Positions 25,801-37,300 of a stretch of 64,000 nt of DNA are shown piece by piece. Positions within the stretch are counted from its first letter, which is position 1; every line of letters begins with the position of its first letter. The stretch is from contig JABWDB010000001.1 in assembly GCA_019614645.1 (NCBI GenBank), positions 10,399,501-10,463,500 on the forward strand. Reading direction: 5' to 3'. A model generated the notes under the pieces. It saw only the letters and a list, made by a program, of their open reading frames with translations, was not told the origin of the DNA and searched no databases. The DNA comes from Stratiolaelaps scimitus (taxonomy: Eukaryota > Arthropoda > Arachnida > Mesostigmata > Laelapidae). The position numbers were made by a program, and so were the translations under genes.

Positions 25801-28800
25801 ATCGCCTGCGTTATCTGTTCGATCCGATGCTGCCGCCGCTCACCGTCGTCGAAGACGCTCGACCTTCTTGAGGCGGCTCAAACGCCACGATCACATTCGC
25901 GAAGCGTCGACTTCAACAATCGTATTCCGCGCGCGCATACACTCTACAGGTATGTAAAGCAAGCTGTCGGTACGCAGACAATCATGGGTCCCCGTAGATT
26001 GGGCGTGTGATTTTCGTTGGGGGACCGCGAGACAAGTATGCTCGGCTAATCGTCTCATCTGCGTGCGAAGATCCTCCTCTATCCGCATTGAGTTTGCGCG
26101 GAGTTGGCGATTTGAGGAGCGCCGCAGAGTTCCATTCGCTGTTGCCAATGTTGAAAATGCTTACAGGTGGATTTCTCGTACTGAGCAGAAGTTGGAATGA
26201 GCAGTTTTGAGGGTTCAATTCGAATCATCACAACATTTCTGAAAATGAAAGGGATTGATGTACCATGATTTAAACATGAAAATGAAACCCATCAATCCAT
26301 TTTCAGCATCATTTATTACAAATACGCATCGCCACATTCAGACGCAAATATTCTCTCCCTCTCTCTCTAATTGTTTCTTGATGTCTCACGACGGCTTCGT
26401 TACACTTCGTTCGCTTCGTTTCGATTACACTATCTCAACGAAAACAATCTAAATATTGCTCGAAAGTCAATATCCCTTGTTTATCCTATACCTTTTCCGG
26501 CCGGGGAGCGAGGGATTCTCTCTGTGAATCGTTCGTCCGCTGCCCTATGATGCCTGTGGGTGAAAGGTGGGGATAGACTTTTCGCTAGGTATTCCGTATT
26601 CTAGTCCTTACTCGATGACGCCCCCTGATGGGTGGCAGGTCGTGAATCCTGGATCGTGGACGCGGTGTGCCGTGTCAGCGGATGCCAATGTCATTGCTCT
26701 CTGACGTTGCCGTTAGTTCTCTCTCTCTCCCTTTCTCTCTCTCTCTCTCTATGCGGTAGAGAGAAAGTGATAGAGAGCGAAAGAGACACGAGATGAACCT
26801 GCATCGTTTCGTCGAGTGATACTCGCGTATCGGGCAAGCGGCCGACAGCAGTCGGTTGCCGGTTGCCGCCTGATGGTGACTCGTCGCTCTCTCCCCTTTT
26901 CTCTGTCTCTAGCCAGTGCAAGTTTCATTCGGCTCTTGGCAAGCGGGCAGATGCAGGAGGAGTCAGCGTGACATGTTTGGGTCTCCAGTGGCAAGAAGGC
27001 AGGCGCGTACTCACTGCAGCTATCTGGGCAGGGAGGCCAGCAGACAGCCCCGCTGAGCTTGCCCGCCTGTAAGAAGAGAGCAAGAGAGGGTGGCTAGGAA
27101 AGTAGCAAGAAGTGGGAACGGGGGGGGGGTTACGGCTGGATGGCGGAGGGCTGTATGCGAAAGTGTCGAGCAGCCTGTGAACCCTTTTATCAGGGTCCGC
27201 CGCATCGCATCTCCCCAGTGAACTCCCCTGTTGCACTCTACTCACTCACACCCGTGGCGGTGGCGGCGATGTCGACGTCGGCATCGGCGAGCGGACACGG
27301 GAGACAACAGAGTTGGGCGTTGCTGCAGCTGGAACCCGGCCCGGTTCAGCCCGCCATGAAGTCGGCTTGGGTCGGCCTGCGCGGATACTGCCTCTAGATC
27401 CGCTTTCCTCCGGGCTCATCTCAGGGGAGACGTTGCTAATGATTGAGAGGCGTGGCACCGACCCAAACACCGAGGCAGAGGGCAGCCAGAAGCCAGGCGC
27501 TCGACAGACCGACCGCAGTCCTCGCAGCATCACTTCTTCGAGTGGTGGTGGTGCTGGTCTCGCGCCCCACCTCGGTTCGCCTCGCTTTTCTTCACTAGTG
27601 ACGACGACAACGACGGACGCCGAATCGTAGTGACGCCCGGCACTTTTCTACTAGCCTCGCATAGCAGCGCGAGACGGAACGAACGAATGAACCAGTGAAC
27701 ATAGATAGCGACGCACGCAGCACGAAGCAATAGCGGCATGGCGGAAGCGGCGCTTCACGCGTTCCGCCTTGAACACACAATTACCCCCTGTTCCATACGC
27801 GCGCAAGCTCGCATCGTGACATTGGGGCCACATCAGAAGGCTATTTTTAAGTGATGGTCGGCGTGCTCCTCAAGCTCCGCATAATCGCCTGCCGCCTCTG
27901 GAGTCACGTCGTCCTCGTCGGAGCGGCGCATGTGTTAGTTTTATAGATACGACGACAAGAAGGACATCGAATACGATATGAAGTACATCGGGTACAAGGG
28001 AACACATTGGGCTCGAATGCGAAGGAGTCAATCCGCCCACTCACGTCTATACAGGGCGATGTACTTATTTCGTTAGAGAGACTGGAACGTGCTTACTATT
28101 TCGCGCTGTCTATCAATAATCATTATATTCTTATCGAATAATTCTTATCTGTGTAACAAGGATAACGGTTACAATTGTGAATGAATATGAAACGATTATG
28201 GGGTTTCGAGTATTGCCTGTACGCTTATTCGAAACTGTCCCATCAATGAGCCGTTTATTATAGGAGTTCTTGTGATGATTAGGAATCGGATTACTTCCTA
28301 TGTTCGTGGGACATGGTTTATGTAATCATTCCCAGGAAGCATCCGTGCTCCATGTTGCGTCGTAAAGATCGCGACCTTAGGAATAGGAGAAGCTCGATAC
28401 TCTCACAATATTTCAGCGTCTCACGACACGTCTGACAAAGCGAACCTCCATCTAATATATAATAACATCGCAGATATACGACCCAATTTCATTCGAAGGT
28501 CACCTAAGATAAAGTGATTCAATTTCAGTCAAACCTTGGTTGACTGAGCACTGGCTCAGCATTTGGCTGGCCAAATGATCTGTGTGTTGAAAGCTTATTG
28601 GCTTATATAGCGATTTTCATCAGCCAATAGTTCGGCATTTACGGTTTTTACCCCAATCATCCGCCACACCACCCCGCGTTTCAGCCTGCCTTGCTTCTCC
28701 GCAACCAGCAGCATTCAGCATTCCAATTCTCTCCCTGCCGTTCCCGCTTCCTTGACCTCCTGAAGGACGTTTTATAACGCTGGTGGTCGCCGGGTACTTG

Positions 28801-31347
28801 ATGCTACTTGGCCGGCTGCAGCTCGATGCCACTGCAGTAAACTCGATAGCGTACCCTCGAAGCTACCGCCTCCGAGGCAGCAGCAGCAGCATCCTTCCCG
28901 GCTACATCTCTCATCGTCGCTGGCCGTTGATTCTCCTCCCGTCGGCTACTGCCCCTCTCCTCTCCGGCCGCTACCACCACACTCTCTGGCTTGGCTGGTA
29001 GCCTGCCTATAAGCAGATTAGTGTCGTCATCGGCGATGGACACCATCGGGTGCCCATCCTGGACCCTCCTGGTCCCCACGCTCGCGGCCGCCGTCGCTGC
29101 CGTCGCCGCCGCCACTGCTGCCGTTGGATCTGCTACTGCTATTCTATTATCCGGGGATTAACTTGTCGGCGGGCGGTAACAGCTCCCGACAGGCAGCAAG
29201 GGAAGAAGCGGCAGATAGAGACCGCGTCGACGGCAGCGAGAGGATAGAGAGAGAGAGATCTTGGGAAGCGCGAGAAGTCGACACGACCCGCACCCCCCCT
29301 CCCCGAGGGGAGGGAGCAACGGAGTCGGCGGAATGAAAAAAGGCCAAATGAAAGTCGTCGGCGGGCCGGCCTCTTGGCCGACTTGCTGGCTGTTCGACGC
29401 ACTAGACCAGCAGTAGCAGCGGCAGCGTGACGTTGTCCGCTCGGTCAGACCGCCGCCTGTCCAGCGGCGGTCTCGGTCCCACCATTGCTGCTCGGTCCTC
29501 CGTGCTGCTGAACTCGTGGCGTCAGCATCGTGGAGAAGAACGATCGAGAGACGCCTCGCACAGCACCTCCCTGCCTTGCTTTGCCACCACCATCAGCAGC
29601 AGCAGCAGCAGCTGAGAAGCCTGGCGTCGGGTGAAAAATATCGAAATTAGATCTCTCTCATTCATTTTTGCGGCTGTTCGCTGCCCGCTCCGCCCCTCAC
29701 TCCCAGATGATCTCGCCAGCTGACTGGCGGGGCTCAGGGCGGAAGGCAGCGCAGCAAGCGGGCTCCCAGAAATCAGAGAGATGGGAGCGGTGGCAGGCGA
29801 CTCCCGCGCGGCTACGCGGCGACGTCAAGCGACGACAAGGACCACCGTTCGCTGGTCATCTCCACGTTGACTTGTTCCCCTTCATCGCAGACCGTTGACG
29901 CCGCTCGGTCCACCAACTCTTAGTCCTTTTTCTTCGTCGTCTCGTTCTTCTTCACCGCCGACGTCGCCGCCGAGGCCTTCGACGGCGGCCGAGGCCTTCG
30001 ACGGCCTTTCGCAGTTTTGTCGTCGCCTCAGCCGTCCGCGTTCCTCGCCAGAAGATTGGAAGAGATGTCTTGCGAAGAAACTGCAAACGGACTGGTTAGC
30101 TGAGTGGAAGCGGGGACGTGGGGTACGGTGGGGGCGCGGCTTGTAGCCAGCTGGGAACGAACCGCTTCGTTCCGGACCTCTCTCTCGAGTCTGCTAAGAG
30201 ATAGTGAACCACTCTCTCTCTCCCACTCTCCTTTGTGCGCTATTTCTCGTTGCTTTCACTCACGCATCGGCAACCCAGCCCCCGTTCCGGCCCTCTGAAT
30301 GATAGCTTGCTCTTTCTGAAAGGATTTGTGTTGCAACAGCAACGTCCGCGCACGACAATCAGCAGCACTTCAAACACGCTGACATCAGAATGAGAGCGAG
30401 CTGCTTGAGGCAGGCTAGATGTGTATTATGTAGAGATCAAGATGGTCGCTGCTACGTGTACATATAAAAGTATGCTCATTCATACCTCCTCTTTTATTAT
30501 TTAGGGTTGGAGTGGACGGCCAATGACATTGACGCCATTGACGCCCTTTCTATAGTCGGTCTCTTCTTTCTAGGCTAGGATCGGTGTATATGTTGCACTG
30601 CTTCTCGCTTAGATATACACTCAGTAGATATACACTTGTGTTATGTCTATATAGCACAAGCATATAATGAGAACGAATACGTTTTATGCATGGTGTCCGG
30701 GAAGTAACGCAACACTATCGACGACCTAGCAAAGTTTGATGTTTTCAAGGTGACCGTCCGCTAATATTTCGACATTAACGTGCATTTAGAAAACGAGAAA
30801 ATCTAATAAGAACACTTTAGAGGGCTGCGAAGTTTGCTGAAAATCTCACCAGTACTTCGGGGTTCTCACTTAAGCTTGACGCCTTCGTGAGAATACAATA
30901 TATTGTGGATTTCACCCCATTCCTGTTTTGCGCCATCATACACTGCACTATCTAAAAAAGAAATTGGCACACAATAGAATACTGGCAAGGAATGTGTTTT
31001 GGAGGAAAACATTTCTTCTGTATTGATATAGAACATACATATTGCTTTATAGCAAATATGGAACTATCAACATTTTCATTAATCTCCCACTGCGTTGCGT
31101 CGCCTCCCGAACGCCCTGTGTATTCTGAGATGGATAAATCAGTCTTCTTAGCGTTAACTTGAAGTGAATGCCCACTCCGAGCTATTGATATCGATCTAAA
31201 CAATACAAAAGGTGGTATTCTCTCTAATCCACTTCTGAGATTCCCTTCGTCGGCAGAGTACCTCAGGCGAATCGAATTGCCAGCAACTCAATGATAACCT
31301 CATCAAAGATGTCGGCCTTAGCCGAGCACGCTGTCCCCAGCTGTGTC

Positions 31348-31384
<37 letters not shown>

Positions 31385-34300
31385 CACATCAGATATTCCC
31401 GCTCGTTACGCTGTTTCTCCGTTTGTTACGTTCGATATATTGCTCTTATGACCGGCTTAACTCTCAACGTACAACTCTTTAAATTGTAAATGACTTTAAT
31501 CATCTAAGCGGGTCCATGACGTGTCACCCACTATTATTTTCATCTCTTGGTAACGCATCAGATACGCGTACACTTTTGCATTATCACCTACGGCCAAAAT
31601 TCGCTAAGTATTTCAATTCAACATTTAATTCAATATTTAAAGTACGACTCTATTCAAGGGGATACGGGTTTGATGAGCGACTGGCTTTCGACGAATCGCT
31701 CCATTGAAGACTAAAGGTCGAGGCACTCGGGTGACGCCGGCATTGCTCTTGTAGGAATCATATTCGTGCACCAAGCACAAAATACACTCTATTATGAATT
31801 TACTGACGTCCAATGAAGCTAAGTAAATGTAAAACCCGTTGAGATTTGTGTCGGCATAGTCCGGCATGTCGAGAGTACAGCGTATATCGCCGCCAACACA
31901 ACAACATTAGTCATTGCACAGAATCCGCTACTGGCGTAACAGATCTCGCTGGACACGAAATAAACCTCACAATTTTCGAGCATGATCAAATCGAGTCACA
32001 AGTCGCACGAAGCTCCCCGATTTAGTTGCATTCTGCGTACGATTTTTACAGTCATACAATGCAATACATGTGAACACCACCAATGTGTCAATTCGTGAGC
32101 CGCTCGCCATAGCGAATCGAGAGTTCTCGTCATTGTCCTCATTAAACATTACGAATACTCCCTCTTTGCTCTGCTCACAGCACAGTGCACATTTCGCTCA
32201 GTAGACTCGACAACAACCTTCTGTTACATATACATAACGAGTAGGTTGAGTAACAGGTTCGTTAACTGCTATTGGAACACCACAAATGGAGCAAGAGAGG
32301 GAGAGAGAGAGGCGTCAGAGTAAAGTCAGCTGATACTAGAAAGTTTAGAAATGAACAATTTCTAGTCGTGGAAAGATGTCAGTGTAGCTACTTGTCAATG
32401 TATAATAAGATTGTGATGTCTAATACAGCGCAATGGACGAATACTTTAAATACTGATTTTCAGCCCGCCCCTAACGACGTTCTTCTCTCTTATTTCTTTG
32501 TAGCCCAACCGCGAGCGAGTACTCCGGCTGTCTTAGCCCCATGACGCCATTCGGGCCCGGTGTTGTACAACCATTTGACACGTGCCTTGTCCCTCTTGAC
32601 GACGTGACGCCTTCAAGCGCACCACGTGCTATGGGATCGCACGGAACAGCAGAGACACATGCTGTTGGCCGAGGGGCCCCGGCTACGAGGCCCAACAACC
32701 TGGCGTTGAGACCTCGTGTCGATTTTTCGCCTGACAGGAGTCGATTCAGGTAGGACATAGGAGACATTTCCTTCGTATTTCTAAGATCCTATTTTTCGCC
32801 CTAGTAGAAAAATAGAAGCGTCGGCTTGTTTCGGCCGCCAGCCACAAGCCGATTTGTCGGCTTCGCGAATGGCTCGGCCTCAAAGCGATGTCTCATCCCG
32901 TGTTACTGTAATTCCTCCCAATGTGTCAAGATTTTAATCAAAGCTAAAGGGCGTCCTCGGAGATAACCTTTTGTGAGCTTCCTTTCCACCTATTCCTATT
33001 TTGATGTGTATGCTCTTACGTCACGTATCGGATATCGTCCCGAGACCACTAGCGTCCCACGCGAGCATATTGGATAATTCATTCTATATAAATATATAAT
33101 TCGTTTTGCATTATCAACGCTAAGACAATAAAGAAAGATTTGCACCTGCGGACCTGTAGTGTCAGAGGCAGCGACTTAGCCTTATGCAAGAGTATAGTAA
33201 AAAATCTGTCCCCTTGCTCGAGTTAACCTAATGTGGCATTCGCCGTAGCGACTCTCGTGGTGCGTTCTCCACCGAAGAATAATTTACGGCTATTTGGCAT
33301 AGTGTACCGGCTCCCTCAGCAACTTCTCCTCGGCATCCCACAATCGGGCGCCGCAGCCTCGCGGACCCCGCCGACACCCCACGCGAGGGGGCAGGGGTGT
33401 TGGCACCCCACGGGAATCCTTGAGGATTCCTCGTTCCTTTCGGCCATTGGCCCCTTTTTGGTTGCCACTTTGGGTGTGTTTCCCAATCCAAGCCAACATA
33501 ACGCCGGCCCCCTCACGGGCCAGCCAGCCAGCCAGGCATCGTTTAATTAAACTTCACTGAGCGACTGACTTCTCTCCTGATTGCTGCCATTGCTGCGGCA
33601 ACGCCGCTCACCGTCGCTGGTCGCAACAAAGCGGACAGCTTCGCGCTGTCTAAAATCCCGCACTAACTCACGCCAAGCGTTCAAGCGGAGGACAGCTTTT
33701 CTTCTCGCTTGTTCCTTTTTCAACGGCCGTCTGCGGAGCTGCCCAGCTGCCCATCCTGTGTTTCCACAGACCCCGCGACGAGGTAGCGCACACGCAGCAT
33801 GCCGCGTCCTTCACCCGCGTGGATTCGACAGACAGCGGGAACGTCCGGTACTACAGGACTCGACGACGATATTCTTATTATTGCTATTGGGTGGGGGTCT
33901 CTCCTCGTCGTCTGACTTCTTGCATGTAGTCTACTAATTCCCCCCCCCCCCGGCTTCCCTTATTTTTTGTGTCGAACGAGAAGCTAGCTTAGTTCCTATC
34001 TAGAAGGACCCTAACCTGCTATCCAGAAAGAGCCTTAGTTGCTATCTAGAAGTATTTCTCTTGTTTCGAAACAGACTCGGGATTATGTAGGATCTAAATT
34101 CGCAATGAGGCTGAATCAAATGACCCGGGATCTAACTATAATAGATAACTAGACGATATTAGTATTGTTCTGTTAAGTACCGGTCGTTGCCAATGTGTGA
34201 CAAGACATCCTCACTAAATGCAACAAACACCATTCCCCTCAACAGAGAGTGTCTTCTCTAGCCTGTTTTTGAGCGTCGAATCGAAGACAAATTGCGAACT

Positions 34301-37300
34301 GATGGGGAAGGCCCTATAGCGCTCCAATTGTCGAACGTACAATCATTTCTAAATAGAAACATAGTAGGTTTTCAAATAAATACCAAATTAGAATATCCTG
34401 TTTTATCTGGTATTATCCGGTTTCGGCGCTACTTCAAGCAAATCACCGACCTGTTCGGCTAACGCCAAGCAGACCGCCACTAGTAATACAATTTGCGCCC
34501 CATTTTCCCCCGAAACACTCTGTGACCGTCGACTTAAAGATAGCATACCACGTCTTCTCTGGCCTAGCTAAATTTCGTGCCCCAGATCTATAGGTCCCTA
34601 TACTCTCATCGGAATATTGAGCATTGCTGCTTAACCCACATATGTAGTACAACATCTGCTTCAGGAACATCACGAGAACTGTCGCGGAGTACATTTTGAC
34701 AAGTTCGCCGCAAGACCCGACCATGTCATTTCTTTGGGCGCGCTTCCTGTCTTAAAACGTTGCCCAGCGGAGAGACACGGGACGACTAACAAATGTTTGC
34801 ACTTGTGGCTCAAGAAGATGCGTAAATAACAATTCAGTCATTACATATGTGTGCGCTATTCTCGACGTGTCTTATTTGTTCATTGCAGGTCGTATAATTA
34901 TCCACCGAAGCATTCCCGAACCCTTCCATCGGCAGTTGCATCGAAAAATTTTCCCAAGAGCAGCGCGACCCAGTCGACCGAGCAATTGACCAAGAATCAT
35001 TCGGTGAGTAGCACATCACAGCGTTGAAGAGGATTTACCCATATGCGCATGCTGATGAGATCGCTAATAATCGTAGTGTTTAATTTGAAACTGTATGTTC
35101 TATAATATTCATGCTGATAAATGATTGGGAGGAGATATGATGGATGTGTGTAAACGCGATATTGTGGCCGAGCAATCCGGTGACAAACCGATAAATCCAT
35201 GGCAGAATTTTTGGAGAACCGTTGTGGTTGCTTGGGATTTTAGCTTCTGAATGTTTAACTATGCTCGTAATATGTCTGCCAGCGATTTCAACACAGGGAA
35301 TCCCGGAGAAACCCGGATCAGGGTTTCTCATGTCTCTCTCTCCGCCGCTCTATATATATATATATATATATATGATGATGAATAAAGCAAGCGTATGTAA
35401 CGCTTGCTCATCGTCGTTCCTTTACTGAATCTCAAACGGAACCCACGCGGCAGTGTGCCAGTCTGCCTTTCCTTTAAATAAACGTGGTGTTTTCTATCAT
35501 GCGAGATCGAGCATTGTAAGCAACGACCGAACGCAAGACGCACGACGGATGCGTTTGCCCCTCGTATGACACATGAACTCATCGTTGAGTCTCAGTGCGC
35601 GTAGAAGTTGAACGTTGGCGGCTGCCGAGCGGTGTCTGCTGGTTGTTTGTCTGAGGGCGGAACGAACAACGCGGGGTGTGGGGCTTGTTGTAGGGGGAGG
35701 GGGGGGAGGCTCTAAAACTTCTTAGTTCGTCTTTCGGCCAACGATGCGAGTGAGCCGAGCGCATGAAGACGGTCGAACCCGACGCTGGGCGGCTTGCCGC
35801 CTTGCTGCCTCGCTTGCCCGGTGGTTGATTTAGTGGGAGACCTTCCGGCCCGCAGCAGCAGCAGCCGCGGTGCGACCGCTGCGCTTTGCTCGTTCGTACA
35901 GCGCCAGCAGTAGCTCGTTTTGCAGCCAGCTCCCGCCACTGCCTCCGTTCCCCCGCGCTGTCTCTCGGCCCCGGACGGCCCCCCGCTGCCTGCCTGCCAT
36001 CAACCCGGCTCTTGCTTCTCTCCGGGTCACTTCGCTAGTCAAACACGGTGGCATGGGGCTGATTGGGTTGGGGCGCAGCGAAGCCGGGGGACAGCGAAAC
36101 GGGGCTAGCTGCTGGGCCGGATGATGCAAAGAAGAAGTAAACGCGGCAACATTTTTGTGCTTGGCAGCTCCTCCGAGTCGGTCCCGTCTCTCCCTGAAGT
36201 AGTAGGGCTTTTCCGACCTAGAAGCGCCAGCAGAAACGGGCGCAGCGACCGGTGGGGGTCTTGCCATTGCAGCAGGCGTTGACGCGCCCGTACATAGTAC
36301 AGCTTGTTTGTTGTACTACCGAGTGAGTGGCGCTGCTACTGCCGCAACGCGTATGGCCTGGTACGGAGCACTGCCCTTCCTGCTGCTCCACCGTTGTAGT
36401 AGAAGTCGTCGTAGTCGTCCTAGTAGTATCCTCTCCGTTGGTCCATTCTCACCCTGCCTTCACGCTTGCGCTCATGCGCGTTCGTCGCATGCCTGCACGA
36501 CACACTGCATGGGCTGCTCACACGGAGGGTCTTTGCGTTCCTCCTCTTGCACTTCTTCCGATGCGTCGACGTTAGCGGCGGCAACGGAACACGCAGGGGA
36601 TTCAGGTCTCCTGCCGCCTCGGCCCCGAGGGGTGGGGAAAAGGAAGAAGATGCCGAGGGATGACGACGACGACAACGATAACAGCAATGAGGGGGCAAGC
36701 GGAAGAGGTGGCAAGGCAAGCCAACGGTCCCTCAGTCCTCCCCTTTACCGCTTCTTCAACTGAAAGGAGCGGTAAAGGAGAAGACCGAGAGTACGCAAGG
36801 AAATGCTAGAAACGCTGCTAGTGGTGGCGTTGCGACTGAGAACTGAGCGACTGAAGGCAATAGAGGAGAGAAGCTAGGTGGCGGCCAGAGGCCAACGAAG
36901 GAGAGGACGAGGCAAGAAATGGTTGGATGGCTGGCCTCGGACCGCGCGGGGGAAGTGGGTTTGGGGATAAACAGCTGCCTGGCGCTGCCAGGGGGTCAGG
37001 GGAATGAAGATTGTCCTCGTAGTAGCCGCCGATGCTGCTGCTGCTGCCGTCGTCGTCGTCGGCACCTGCCGCAGGAGCGGCAAAAAGAAGCGCACTAGCA
37101 ATCTATATGTTTGTACCAGAGTGGGTATCTGGTGGCTGGCAAGCTGCCCGCTTACATTATTCAGTGGATGATCTCTCCCTGAGCTGAATCATTGCCACCA
37201 GACATTTTGCCGCCATCCACACATTGCCTTGATCCGATACGATGATACATGCCACTGGTGGTACTATTCGTGCGGGGAAGGGGATAACTAAAGACGTAGT

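Larger units (their letters stand above)
26600..30300. other. CpG-rich intronic block between exons C and D
   Basis: This long GC-rich interval inside the 6.55-kb intron carries a 35-bp CT tract (26716-26750), a 10-G run (27120-27129), CAG runs near 28880 and 29593-29611, and a 19-bp tandem duplication at 29972-30005. ORFs overlap in several frames on both strands and show no splice logic. It may hold an internal promoter, enhancers or a nested noncoding transcript; none is demonstrable. Confidence 0.3.

Noticed and set aside
30690..30960. TGTCCGGGAAGTAACGC as a transposon terminal repeat
   Set aside because: No matching inverted partner found nearby.
31637..31867. Minus ORF containing MPDYADTNLNGFYIYLASLD, considered as an RT YADD box
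   Set aside because: The box is not YxDD and no neighbouring RT motif is present.
34443..34724. 93-residue minus ORF within an intron
   Set aside because: Starts at a true ATG but shows no recognisable motif, signal peptide or splice context.
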